This document shows positions 48,127-57,846 of a DNA stretch of 64,000 nt, one piece after another. The notes beneath the pieces are model-generated. The model was not told where the DNA came from. It saw only the letters and a program-made list of their open reading frames with translations, and did no database searches. The stretch's first letter is position 1, and every line of letters begins with the position of its first letter. The stretch comes from Sphingobacteriales bacterium (lineage in GTDB: Bacteria > Bacteroidota > Bacteroidia > Chitinophagales > Chitinophagaceae). A program made the position numbers and the translations under genes. The stretch is from the NCBI GenBank assembly GCA_016708305.1, contig JADJGB010000008.1, positions 1,798,001-1,862,000 of the forward strand. The letters are read 5' to 3'.

Positions 48127-48273
48127 TCTAATATCTAATATCTAACGTCTAACATCTAACTTTCAATTTCCAAAAGCTACAGCCATCGGCTTTCGGCTAC
48201 GGCAATAAAAGCAATAAGCTTTAAGCTGTAATCATAAATCATAAATCTAATGTCTAAAGTCTAACATCTAACT
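48127..48273. repeat. Array of 21 degenerate heptads
   Basis: 147 bp, exactly 21 x 7. The first five and last four units are TCTAAYR-type, with GCTTTAA/GCTGTAA and TCATAAA units inside in the same phase, and a more GC-rich centre around GCTACAG and CTTTCGG where the internal spacing wobbles. The minus-strand OsmC stop (TAG, 48270-48268) is part of the array. The other end lies about 20 bp from the metZ start. Confidence 0.85.
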
Positions 48274-48696
48274 CCTTTTCACTACCACATTTGTATTGAT
48301 AGTGGCTCCTGCTCTTGCCAAAGTAATGGCAACCGAGCAATATTTATTCATTGAAATTTCCACTGCCCGTTTTGCCTTATCCTCATCCACATTCCCTGTA
48401 ATTTCGAAAGTCATTTCAATGTTTTTCCAGAGTGATGGTTCAACTCCTGCTTCGCGCTCTCCGGTGACCGTTACATTATAATCGGTTATTTCCTGCCTTT
48501 GTTTTTTAAGAATACTAATAACATCAATACTTGAACAGCCAGCAAGGGCATTTAATATCAAATGACTGGGGCGAGCGCCGTATTCCTGCCCGCCCATTTC
48601 AGGGTTCGTATCCATTTTTACGACAGTGCCATTTTCATTGATGGAGTCAAAACCATAGTTTCCGTTAACTCTTTTAAGTTTTACTGTTATAGACAT
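48268..48696 (-). CDS. OsmC/Ohr-family protein
   Basis: 142 residues. The OsmC fold is shown by YGARPSHLILNALAGCSSIDVISIL, holding the first redox Cys in AGCSSID. The second reactive Cys appears late in MNKYCSVAITLARAG. OsmC/Ohr proteins reduce organic hydroperoxides; the shorter YhfA-like members with ALAGCSSIDV are less characterised, and this protein looks closest to them. Its TAG stop lies in the heptad array. Confidence 0.88.
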   Translation of the reverse strand: MSITVKLKRVNGNYGFDSINENGTVVKMDTNPEMGGQEYGARPSHLILNALAGCSSIDVISILKKQRQEITDYNVTVTGEREAGVEPSLWKNIEMTFEITGNVDEDKAKRAVEISMNKYCSVAITLARAGATINTNVVVKRS

Positions 48697-48744
48697 ATTG
48701 CGTTTTTTATACGCTAAAATTATTAAAAAAAATCAAAAATTGTA

Positions 48745-49593
48745 TCAATTCGTAAGTGTCAGGTTGTCAATGAGTCTTATTTTTCCCAAAAAAGCTGCTA
48801 CTAAGGCCACTAAAGGGTCTTTTCCGTTCCAATTATTAATTTGTACCAAGGTTTCCGCATGAGCTATTGAGAAATAATCCGGAACAAGACCGGCTTCGGC
48901 GAGTCTGTGCTTTGCCTCATCTGTTAGATTAGTCAAATCACCTGGCTTGAGATTTTGTTTTACCTTTTGTAGCGTTTCATAAATCACCGGAGCGATTTTT
49001 CTTTCTTCACTACTTAATCTCAGATTACGACTGCTCATGGCCAAGCCATCCGTTTCGCGTACGGTGGGCACGATGTTCATATTTATTTTCTCAAATGAAG
49101 GATCAGTTTTTAATAACTTGTTGATTACCATACATTGCTGGTAATCCTTTTGCCCAAAAAAGACTTCGTCAGGTGATATGTTCTTAAAAAGCCTGTCCAC
49201 CACCTGACACACTCCTTGAAAATGACCCGGACGAAAAGCGCCTTCAAAAACCTGCTCCAGCGCTCCTAAAGGGTAATTTTTATCGTTTTCTGAAGGGTAA
49301 ATATCCTTTTCTGATGGCAAAAACAGTATGTCACATCCTGTATTTAATAATGCTTCAAGGTCTTTTTCGGTTGTGCGTGGATATTTATTGAAATCATTTT
49401 TATCGTTAAACTGAGTAGGATTTACAAAAATACTGCTGACGGTTACATCACATTTTTTCTTGCACTCCAGTATCAGTTTCAGATGTCCGTTGTGCAGCGC
49501 ACCCATAGTGGGAATAAAGCCGATTGATAAATTATTTCTTTTGAATTTATTAATAATCTCCTTTATATCATTGGTTCTTTTAAAGAGTTTCAT
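48745..49593 (-). CDS. panC: Pantothenate synthetase
   Basis: Joins pantoate and beta-alanine using ATP in coenzyme A synthesis. 282 residues: FIPTMGALHNGHLKLI (HIGH-like ATP site), FVNPTQFNDKNDFNKYPRT, FGQKDYQQCMVI (KDYQQ), and VRETDGLAMSSRN (KMSKS-like, here AMSSRN). Complete and undisturbed. It is divergent from the starch-synthase-like gene, a neighbour pair found in many Bacteroidota. Confidence 0.95.
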   Translation of the reverse strand: MKLFKRTNDIKEIINKFKRNNLSIGFIPTMGALHNGHLKLILECKKKCDVTVSSIFVNPTQFNDKNDFNKYPRTTEKDLEALLNTGCDILFLPSEKDIYPSENDKNYPLGALEQVFEGAFRPGHFQGVCQVVDRLFKNISPDEVFFGQKDYQQCMVINKLLKTDPSFEKINMNIVPTVRETDGLAMSSRNLRLSSEERKIAPVIYETLQKVKQNLKPGDLTNLTDEAKHRLAEAGLVPDYFSIAHAETLVQINNWNGKDPLVALVAAFLGKIRLIDNLTLTN

Positions 49594-49680
49594 TGCTGCA
49601 AATTATAATATTAACATGGATTATTATAAATATTGCATATAAAATTGTAACCTTGCACCCTCTATAAACTTAGGTCAAGT

Positions 49681-50493
49681 ATGTCAACAAAGAAAAGAAT
49701 TTTATTTATAGCCAACGAACTGTCTCCTTATCTTGAGTTGACTTAGTTTTCTGACACGGCGAATAAGCTGGCCATAAAGCAAACGAAAACGGATTTGAGG
49801 TGCGTTGCATCATGCCAAGATTTGGAGTTATCAATGAAAGAAGGCATCGTCTTCATGAAGTTGTGCGGCTTTCCGGTATAAATGTAACTGTTGACAATGA
49901 TGATATGCCTTTGCAAATCAAGGTTGCATCACTGCCAAGCGCGAGACTACAGGTATATTTTTTGGAAAATGAGGAATTGTTTAAAAGAAAAACACTGTTA
50001 CATGATGAAGAAGACAGTTGGTTTGCTGACAACGACCTGAGAACAGTTTTTTTATGCAAAAGGCGCATTAGAAATTGTTAAAAAATTTGGATGGCCTCCG
50101 GATATTATCCATTGTAGCGGATGGATGACGGGTTTGATTCCCTTTTACCTGAAAAATGTATATAAAAGAGAACCGGTATTTATTCATAGCAAAACCATCT
50201 TTACAATAGGTGAAAATACATTCAGTGAAAAACTCGGCAAGGGTTTTATTCCAAAGGCAATAATTCACCCTTCGCTCACAGAAAAGGATTTGGAAGTTTT
50301 TAAACCAGGTAATAATCAGTCAATGATGCGTGGAGGCGCTACTTATGCCGATGCCATTACCTTTGGCGCTGAGGATGTGGATAAAAAACTGACCTCTGAA
50401 TTTACCAAAGTGAGAGGGAAAAAGACGCTTTTGTATAAAGCCGATTCCGATTTAACAGAGTATTTGCAACTCTATCACGATCTTGCAGGATAA
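49681..50493 (+). CDS. Starch/glycogen synthase catalytic-domain-like protein, short form (one stop, two frameshifts)
   Basis: A ~270-residue protein equivalent only to the N-terminal GT5 domain of glycogen synthase (RILFIANELSPYLELT, VRCIMPRFGVINERRHRLHEV, PDIIHCSGWMTGLIPFYL, FTIGENTF). It has no C-terminal donor-binding domain, and family relatives in this position are also short. The reading is broken by TAG (49744-49746) where relatives have Glu (LELTEFS), by one missing A near 49785 and by one missing T in the T7 run near 50053. The end, ATYADAITFGAEDVD to YLQLYHDLAG, is intact. A catalytic role is doubtful without the second domain. Confidence 0.8.
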
Positions 50494-50523
50494 TTTAGAC
50501 TAATTAAGAATTAATTGATGTTA

Positions 50524-52007
50524 ATGAAAAAGAACTTTATTTTTTTGTTCGGTGTTCTTTCGGTGTGTACAGCTATCCTGTTTTTCTCATGTAAAAAAAT
50601 AAACCTTCCAACAGATGTTGGTCTGGATGTAATTCCGGAGGTTGATAATATTCATACATTTGATACTACGCTTGAGATAGTGGCTTACAACGGAATTTTT
50701 GATGTTGCTCAGGACAGTTCCCGTTCATATAAAACCTTCCCTCAGTTTTTGGGCTTGATTGACAATGACCCGATTTTTGGAAAAACCGATGCCAGAATGT
50801 TTTTGAACTGCTTCCAGGAACAAAAATACCTTTTGCCAATTCACCTGATAAACTTATATTGGATTCGGTTGTACTGGTTATGAGCTATATTGAAACTTAT
50901 GGAGATACTGCGGCCACTCAAACCATCAGGGTTTCTGAGCTGGATCAATCCAATATCTTTAAAGATTCTGCCTATTTAATTAAAAACAACCCATTCATTA
51001 CTTCTAAGGTACTGGGAAGCAAGACGATTATTCCTTTTAAGCTAAAGGATTCAGTAAAAGTAGCTCATACCGAAGATTCCTCTACTTTGAGGCAGATGCG
51101 AATAAGATTAGATGACAGTTTTGGAAGCCGTTTACTGAGTTATGATACTGTGGGTACAAATAATGCTTATAATAACGACTCTACTTTCAGAACCTTCTTT
51201 AAAGGATTTGCGCTTCAATCAATTAGTGGAGGCAATGCCATTATGGGTTTTAGCCTTGCCGGAAGTAAACTGGCGGTTTATTATAGAAATGAAAATAAGA
51301 CAACAGCCGGCAAAATTGATACTTCTGTTACCTATTTTAGGTTTGCAAATTATTCGCCCAGTGCAAATTATATCCATAGAGACTATGCAGGAACACAGGT
51401 TTTAGCTACAGCAAATGATAATATTCCTGATAATTTAGTTTATGTGCAGGCACAGCCGGGCACTTTTGCCACATTAAAAATACCGGGATTAAAAGCACTG
51501 CCCAAGAGTATTATTCACCTTGCCGAATTGAGCATGGAATCTGTTTACGATTCCAGAGATACCCTTTTCAGCGCGCCCGATGCATTGTTTATGGATACTT
51601 ATGATTCTTCCGTATCTAAATTTGTGACAATTCCTTATTCTCAGCAGGTTATAAATCTTATGAATAATTTTGGAATATCTTATGGGTATGGTGTGGCCAA
51701 TTACGCAGAGTTTGGATCATTTCCCAAATCGGGATTTGACCTGACAGGCAATGTGATAAAGAAATGGAGGTTTAATTTGACCAGATATGTTCAAAATGTG
51801 GTGATAAATAAGGTAAAGCCGTATAATTTGAGGCTGTCTGCTCCCAAATCCATGTTAATATTTAATGGTGAAACACCAAATGAAAATACACAGGTTAGCA
51901 TTGAGCCTTTTTCAACTATTGTTTATGGAGTAGGCAGGGTGCGATTGGGAGGTGGAAGTCAGCCGGGACAAAAAATGAAATTAAGAGTCGTTTACTCCAA
52001 GACCTAA
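50524..52007 (+). CDS. DUF4270 family lipoprotein (frameshifted)
   Basis: About 493 residues. The start at 50524 (KKNFIFLFGVLSVCTAILFFSC) gives a lipoprotein signal with Cys at the end of LFFSC. The mature start LPTDVGLDVIPEVDNIHTFDTT and the beta-rich body (KTIIPFKL, FFKGFALQSISGGNAIMGF, VSIEPFSTIVYGVGRVRLGGG) are DUF4270 features. The frame changes near 50825-50830; the second frame gives FANSPDKLILDSVVLVM. DUF4270 proteins are Bacteroidota outer-membrane lipoproteins of unknown function, usually encoded after this short starch-synthase-like gene, as here. Confidence 0.85.
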
Positions 52008-52024
52008 AATGTGAGTTATTATAT

Positions 52025-52055
52025 TTTATTAAAATAAAACAGGGTGCTATCTTTG
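52025..52055 (+). promoter_or_regulatory. Bacteroidota-type promoter of metK
   Basis: TTTA (52025-52028), 19-bp spacer, TATCTTTG (52048-52055). This fits the TTTG-N19-TAnnTTTG consensus of the primary sigma factor in this phylum. The start codon is 38 bp downstream. Confidence 0.6.
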
Positions 52056-52093
52056 CACCCTTATATATAATTTTTTAACCCAATTAATTATTA

Positions 52094-53346
52094 ATGGCGT
52101 ATTTATTTACATCCGAAAGTGTTTCTGAAGGGCATCCCGATAAAGTGGCAGACCAGATTTCTGATGCCCTCATTGATAATTTTCTGGCATTTGATCCTCA
52201 ATCGAAAGTTGCCTGCGAAACTTTGGTAACAACTGGTCAGGTGGTTTTGGCAGGTGAAGTAAAGTCCAAAGCTTATTTAGACGTTCAGGATATTGCCCGC
52301 AAGGTAATTGGAAAGATTGGTTATACTAAAAGTGAGTATATGTTTGAAGCCCATTCCTGTGGGGTGTTGTCAGCTATTCATGAGCAATCCTCTGACATCA
52401 ATCAGGGAGTTGACCGTAAGAAAAAAGAAGAGCAGGGTGCTGGAGATCAGGGTATGATGTTTGGCTATGCTACTAATGAAACTTCCAATTATATGCCGCT
52501 GGCACTGGATTTGGCTAATAACTTATTAATAGAATTAGCAGCTGTCAGAAGAGAAGGCAAACTGATGAAGTACCTTCGTCCTGATTCAAAAAGTCAGGTA
52601 ACGCTTGAGTATGATGATAACAACAAGCCGGTTCGAATAGAGGCAATTGTGATTTCCACGCAACATGATGATTTTGATGCAGAAGCAAAAATGCTTGCAA
52701 AATCAAAAAGACGTTACGGATATTTTGATTCCGCGTGTAATTAAAAAAGAATTCTCAATTCAAAAAATATTTTAACAACAAAATAAAATACCATGTAAAC
52801 CCGACAGGTAAATTTGTTATCGGTGGGCCACATGGTGATACCGGATTGACCGGACGTAAGATAATTGTAGATACCTACGGTGGAAAAGGTGCTCACGGAG
52901 GTGGAGCTTTCAGCGGAAAAGACCCCAGCAAGGTGGACAGGAGTGCAGCGTATGCTACCCGGCATATTGCAAAAAACTTAGTGGCAGCAGGCGTTTGCGA
53001 TGAAATACTGGTGCAGGTGTCCTATGCTATTGGTGTGGCACAGCCTACCAGCATTAATGTAAATACTTATGGCACTGCCAAAGTAGCGCTAACAGATGGA
53101 GAAATAAGTAAAATCGTTGAAGGACTTTTTGATATGCGTCCTTATTTTTTAGAGCAAAGATTGAAACTTCGTAATCCTATTTACAGCGAAACTGCGGCTT
53201 ATGGCCACATGGGTAAAGCACCTGTAACTGTTGAAAAAACATTTATCTCTCCTGATGGGAAAAAGATTACAAGAAAGGTAGAACTGTTTACCTGGGAAAA
53301 GTTGGATTATGTGATAAAGGTTAAGAAGGCATTTAAGTTGAAATAG
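52094..53346 (+). CDS. metK: S-adenosylmethionine synthase (two frameshifts)
   Basis: Makes S-adenosylmethionine from methionine and ATP. The first frame has LFTSESVSEGHPDKVADQISD, AHSCGVLSAIHEQSSDIN and the loop GAGDQGMMFGYA. The last frame has FVIGGPHGDTGLTGRKI, the P-loop-like GGKGAHGGGAFSGKDPSKVDRSA and YAIGVAQPTS. Between them lies DVTDILIPRVIKKEF in a third frame, so two indels exist: one A missing in the A5 run near 52706-52710, and another near 52755-52765. Corrected, about 417 residues, normal for the family. An essential gene, hence probably sequencing error. Confidence 0.94.
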
Positions 53347-53370
53347 TAATTTAATTGAAATAGGTTAGAG

Positions 53371-53403
53371 AAAGGCTGTTCAAAGAATGGGCAGCCTTTT
53401 CAT
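53371..53403 (+). terminator. Intrinsic terminator of metK
   Basis: AAAGGCTG pairs with CAGCCTTT around a 13-base loop, followed by TTTTC; 24 bp past the metK stop. Confidence 0.75.
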
Positions 53404-53546
53404 TTAGATATATCCTGGTAAGAAAATTTTATATCCAATTGAATTTTAATGAATTGGATGGTAAAAAACACTGTAGGCCTATTTGCATTCGTGCTAATTG
53501 ACAAAATAGTTGGTCAAAATGGATAAAAGTCTTTTCTGTGTCGGAT

Positions 53547-53577
53547 TTTATTATTATTGTGTAAATAATTACCTTTG
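53547..53577 (+). promoter_or_regulatory. Bacteroidota-type promoter of dsbD
   Basis: TTTA (53547-53550), 19-bp spacer, TACCTTTG (53570-53577). Same architecture as the metK promoter; the dsbD ATG is 30 bp downstream. Confidence 0.6.
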
Positions 53578-53607
53578 CAGCCCCTTTCACTAAAAAACAA
53601 TTCTGTA

Positions 53608-55654
53608 ATGAATAATTTTTTTTCTGTTTGCCTTCTAATGCTGTCATTTTTAATGGGTTCGGCACAGGATTCCACTCATATCAAGTTTAGTTATAACCAA
53701 AAGAGAATCAACGAGAAACAGGTAGCGCTAACCCTCACGGCACACACTTTGGGAGCCGGGGTTAAACTATTTCCAATACAAAAAAACAAGGAAGACCTGG
53801 TTTTTAGTAAAGTTGACTTTGACAGCGCTGCCTCAAAGTTTCTGAAGGGAAACATTGAAGAAAAAGCAAATATTACCAAGGAAAATGATCCTGTATTGCA
53901 GGCAGAAGTTCCTGTAATCTCCGATTCGGTTCAATGGATTCAACATATAAACTTAGATGCCAATGACACTGCCATCGTTAAAGGCAACATTGTTTATATG
54001 TACAACAACGGCGAGGAGTTTGCATCAGCCGAAGAAAATTTCAAATTTGTAGTTTTGCCCGAAGGGTCCGAAGCAGTTGCTGCAGGGTCCGGAGAATCCG
54101 GCTCACAAGGAGGGCAGAAATCGCTTTGGTGGTTATTTTTGTTGGGTATGGGCGGAGGATTTTTGGCCCTGCTTACGCCATGTATTTACTCCATGATTCC
54201 TGTAACGGTGAGTTTCTTTACCAAGCGCAGCAAAACCCCACAGGAAGGAATCAGGAATGCAATTTATTATGCCCTGTCCATTATGATTATTTTTACCCTA
54301 CTGGGTACCTTAATATCTTTGATTTTCGGGCCGGCTACTCTCAATAATATTGCAACCAACTGGATTGCCAACCTGTTCTTTTTTGCATTGTTTATTGTAT
54401 TTGGTTTTGCTTTTCTGGGTGCATTCGAGCTGGAACTTCCCAGTTGGCTGGCTACCAAAACAGACAGTAAAGCAAGCACCAAGGATTTCAAGGGAATATT
54501 TTTTATGGCGCTTACCTTAGTAATCGTTTCGTTCTCGTGTACGATGCCTATTGTGGGTTTGTTGGCGGTGGCTGTTACTAAAGGTAATATTTTTGGGGCA
54601 ATTGTAGGATTTTTAGGATTTTCATTTGCCCTTTCATTACCCTTTGCATTTTTTGCATTTTTTCCAAGCAAATTAAACACTTTGGGTAAAGCCGGTGGTT
54701 GGCTCAATGCGGTAAAGGTAACTTTAGGCTTTCTGGAATTAGCATTAGCGCTTAAGTTTTTGTCCAATGCCGACCTGGCTATGAACTGGCGTATTTTGGA
54801 CCGCGAAGTATTCCTCGTTTTGTGGATTGTCATTTTCTTCCTGCTGGGACTATATCTGATAGGAAAATTGAAGTTCAGACATGATGACGAACTTCCCAAA
54901 AATGATTTTGGCGTATCATTTTTAACCGTTACACGGTTGATGTTTGCCATAGTTTCTTTTTCAATGGTGGTGTATATGACTCCCGGTTTATTTGGCGCAC
55001 AGTTAAAAGGTCTGAGCGCCTTCCTGCCGCCAATGGGAACACAGGATTTTAATGCCGATGATTTACCAAAGGGTTTTGACCTGGACAGACTATCATCGGG
55101 CGGCACCCAAGTACTGAAGGAGGAGCCTCTATAAGTAAATTACCCGAACCGGTAAAATATATTGATGTGATGAGATCCAAAGAACCGCCGGTTGTAGTAA
55201 ATAACGGATTGATTACTTATTTTGATTATAATGAAGCGCTTGAAGTGGCCAGAAAAGTAAAAAAACCATTGATGCTTGACTTTACGGGTGTAAACTGCAT
55301 CAACTGTCGTCACATGGAAGGCCAGGTGTGGAGCGACCCAGAAGTGATGAAAAGGCTAAAAAACGATTTTGTAATAGCTTCTCTGTTTATAGATGTGCAT
55401 AGTGGCGTGGATTTGCCCTTGGCGAACAATATTACTCCAACGAATTAAAAAAACAAATTGAAACTTTAGGCGATAGAAATGCTGATTTGCAGGTAACCAA
55501 ATTTGGTTCCAATTCGCAACCGTTTTATTTTTTCCTCGATGAGGATGAGCAGCGGTTGGTGCCGGACGGATATCCTTACGACCCGTCTGTTTCAAAATTT
55601 GTTGAACATTTGGACAAAGTGGTGGTAGAATTTAATAAACGTAAGGCATCCTAA
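53608..55654 (+). CDS. dsbD: Thiol:disulfide interchange protein DsbD (two frameshifts)
   Basis: Moves reducing equivalents from the cytoplasm across the inner membrane. The start at 53608 opens a signal peptide (FFSVCLLMLSFLMGSAQ). Residues ~20-150 form the N-terminal beta domain. About eight membrane helices follow, with the redox Cys pair in LLTPCIYSM and SFSCTMPIVG. The C-terminal thioredoxin has VNCINCRHMEGQVW. Breaks lie near 55110-55120 (GGASISKLPEPVKYI resumes in another frame) and near 55422-55426 (one C missing; LGEQYYSNELKKQIE resumes). The true end is TAA at 55652-55654, about 682 codons. It could reduce the TlpA-like protein at 30402. Confidence 0.92.
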
Positions 55655-55814
55655 AAAAATGAATTTATTGTAATATAAAATTTATTTTTATATTACAATT
55701 CTAAAACAGATATTTGTTAAATATTTTTTAACGTGCTTTACCCGCGAAGCATTTAACAAAAACAAAATTTATTACTTCTGAGGCGGGAAGGGGTAAAATG
55801 AATTAATACATTAA
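55655..55814. other. infC upstream region
   Basis: 160 bp, AT-rich, before the infC start. In many bacteria a ribosomal-protein autoregulatory leader lies near infC; I see no convincing secondary structure here. Confidence 0.35.
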
Positions 55815-56429
55815 ATGGCTGTACCACAAAGACCTAATTTTAACCGTCCCCCCGGCGCAGGAGGATCCAGACCAGGAGGTAATTTCAGAAGCAGGTTTCC
55901 ACAAAACCGCAAAGAAGCAGAGCACCGCATCAATCATCATATACGCGTTCCCGAGATACGTCTTGTAGGCGATAATGTAGAAGTCGGTGTTTATCCTACA
56001 CAGGTGGCATTGAAGATGGCACAGGAGCAGGCGCTCGATCTGGTAGAAATATCTCCAACTGCCGATCCGCCTGTGTGCAGAATAATTGACTACAATAAAT
56101 TCCTTTACGACAAAAAGAAAAAGGAAAAGGAAATAAAGGCCAAAAGCAAAACTACCGAAATCAAAGAAATCAGGTTTACGCCAAACACTGATGATCACGA
56201 TTTTGACTTTAAGGCAAAACACGCCGAAGGCTTCCTTAAAGATGGAAACAAGGTAAAAGCGTTTGTTCAGTTTAAAGGCCGAGCTATCCAGTTTCAGGAT
56301 AGAGGGCAATTACTGCTCCTCAAATTTGCCGAAAGGCTGGCTGAGTTTGGCACCCTGGAGAATATGCCAAAACTGGAAGGACGGCGTATGCTGGCAATGA
56401 TAGCACCAAAAGCTGCCAAAAAGAAGTAA
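55815..56429 (+). CDS. infC: Translation initiation factor IF-3
   Basis: 204 residues. After a Pro/Gly/Arg-rich N-terminal extension of ~35 residues (RPPGAGGSRPGGNFRSR), it has the IF-3 N-domain (HRINHHIRVPEIRLVGDN, GVYPTQVALKMAQ, DLVEISPTADPPVCRIIDY) and the basic linker YDKKKKEKEIKAKSK. The C-domain holds KEIRFTPNTDDHDFDFK, FLKDGNKVKAFVQFKGR and the end EGRRMLAMIAPK. Intact. rpmI and rplT do not follow: a terminator and an IS element stand there instead, an unusual neighbourhood for infC. Confidence 0.95.
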   Translation: MAVPQRPNFNRPPGAGGSRPGGNFRSRFPQNRKEAEHRINHHIRVPEIRLVGDNVEVGVYPTQVALKMAQEQALDLVEISPTADPPVCRIIDYNKFLYDKKKKEKEIKAKSKTTEIKEIRFTPNTDDHDFDFKAKHAEGFLKDGNKVKAFVQFKGRAIQFQDRGQLLLLKFAERLAEFGTLENMPKLEGRRMLAMIAPKAAKKK

Positions 56430-56450
56430 GAATGTATCCCCCATATTTTG

Positions 56451-56482
56451 AACCTGCACTATTTTGAAGTGCGGGTTTTTTT
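56451..56482 (+). terminator. Intrinsic terminator of infC
   Basis: AACCTGCACT with AGTGCGGGTT (one G-T pair), 7-base loop, and seven T; 21 bp after the stop. Confidence 0.85.
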
Positions 56483-56492
56483 GGGTATAATA

Positions 56493-56508
56493 GCAAAAAA
56501 TAGTTGGT
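56493..56508 (+). repeat. Left terminal inverted repeat of the IS element
   Basis: GCAAAAAATAGTTGGT, an exact inverted match to 57718-57733. Outside it, GGGTATAATA resembles the other end's GGTAATGGT, so the true repeat may extend about 8-10 bp further. Confidence 0.75.
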
Positions 56509-56586
56509 AAAATCGGCTGTAACCCTTTACTGGCTTGAATTTGAATAAGGGAAATTGAAATCTGTTTCAATTTCCTTTATTTGTTT

Positions 56587-57550
56587 ATGAAATCATAAAA
56601 AAAGTTGTTGGGGATGTGGAAGTTCCGAGGTAATTCGTTGGGGATTTCAAGGAGGTAAACAACGGCTTAAATGTAAGCATTGTGGCTTGTTGTTTACCAG
56701 GCAGAATAAAAGTGTAGCTCAAAGTAATCGGTTTGTCTGGTTTCGCAAGTGGGTGTTGGAGCGGCAAACATTGTTACAACTTAGTAAGGCAAGTGGCTAT
56801 AGTGTTCGCAGTCTTAAAAGTTACTTTCATCAGTATCTGGCTAAAGCACCTATATTACCTGTTTATCCAAAAGAAAAACTACATTTAATTATTGATGGTA
56901 CTTATTTCAGCAATAATATCTGTCTGATTATTTATCGAGACAATGAGATAAAATTTACACAGCTTTACCGATTAACGGATGATGAGCGATATGAAGAAAT
57001 TAGGGAGGATTTGAATAATCTTTTGTCCTTGGGCATACATATTGCCAGTATAACTTGTGATGGGCATAGGTCTATTTTAAAAGCCATTAAACATCCCTGT
57101 AAAGACACTATTGTGCAAAGATGCATAGTTCATATACAGCGTGAATGTCGCTCGTGGCTTACATTACGTCCCCAAAGCAAAGAAGGTTTACAATTATTGC
57201 AAATAGTTAATCATTTACATTTGGTAGCCAATGAGTATCGTTATCAACTTTGGTTACGCCAGATTTATGACTGGCATGAGGAACATAAGGACTATATTAA
57301 TGAAAAGTCAAGAAATCCGGTTTCCGGTAGATATTAGTATAAACACAAAATGGTAAGAAAATCATTCATCTATATAAAAATGCTCTTCCAAATATGTTTC
57401 ATTATCTAAAAACGATAAAATCCCAAATCTACAAACGGACTGGAATCTTATTTTGGCTATCTGAAAAATCATGTGTTATTACACGAGGTTTGACAAAACA
57501 CACAGAAAAATTTTATCAAGTGGTACATCTATTTTAGAAATAAAGTATAG
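56587..57550 (+). pseudogene. IS256-type transposase, variant with zinc ribbon (broken)
   Basis: DDE transposase with an N-terminal zinc ribbon (CWGCGSSEVIRWGFQGG, then LKCKHCGLLF), an HTH-like stretch (QLSKASGYSVRSLKSYF), and catalytic Asp in HLIIDGTYF and ITCDGHRSIL. The expected catalytic Glu is in NGLESYFGYLKNHVLLH, in another frame. Defects: a shift right after the ATG at 56587, a shift between the ribbon and the main frame, a TAG near 57337 where relatives have Trp, and several shifts to the end at about 57550. All family parts are present in order but no single frame is complete, so it is inactive as read. Confidence 0.8.
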
Positions 57551-57582
57551 GTTTTCTTAGCCATTTTTCACAAGGAATGATT

Positions 57583-57614
57583 TAAAAAACCTTTGGCCTA
57601 TACAAGCCAAAGGT
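57583..57614 (-). terminator. Hairpin, probable minus-strand terminator
   Basis: ACCTTTGGC with GCCAAAGGT, 8-base loop, followed on the minus strand by TTTTTT. It is 230 bp past the phosphoesterase stop and inside the IS boundaries, so it may belong to the IS. Confidence 0.5.
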
Positions 57615-57717
57615 CATTCTCCGTAGTAAATCTTATTGCTGTTAAGTTGCTCCTCAGCAGAGCTTAAGTCCTCTTCAGATTTACGATGGAAATAAACGAA
57701 TTTTAAAGGAATTTACC

Positions 57718-57733
57718 ACCAACTATTTTTTGC
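57718..57733 (-). repeat. Right terminal inverted repeat of the IS element
   Basis: ACCAACTATTTTTTGC, exact reverse complement of 56493-56508. Confidence 0.75.
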
Positions 57734-57846
57734 ACCATTACCTTTTTTTGTAAAAAATTTTCTTGATAAAAAGGTGGAGCCAAAATCAAGGCCACCTCAA
57801 AGAGACAATCGAAATGCAAGTGAATGTTTATTATTCTGAAACCTGG

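Larger units (their letters stand above)
56493..57733 (+). mobile_element. Decayed IS256-family element, Zn-binding variant
   Basis: About 1.24 kb bounded by perfect 16-bp inverted repeats and containing one transposase gene. An internal hairpin at 56547-56577 lies between the left end and the gene. No clear target-site duplication flanks it. It sits directly after the infC terminator, where ribosomal protein genes would often be found. Confidence 0.75.

Noticed and set aside
57640..57720. Second gene inside the IS right end
   Set aside because: No open frame of useful length; the segment is probably the non-coding end of the element.
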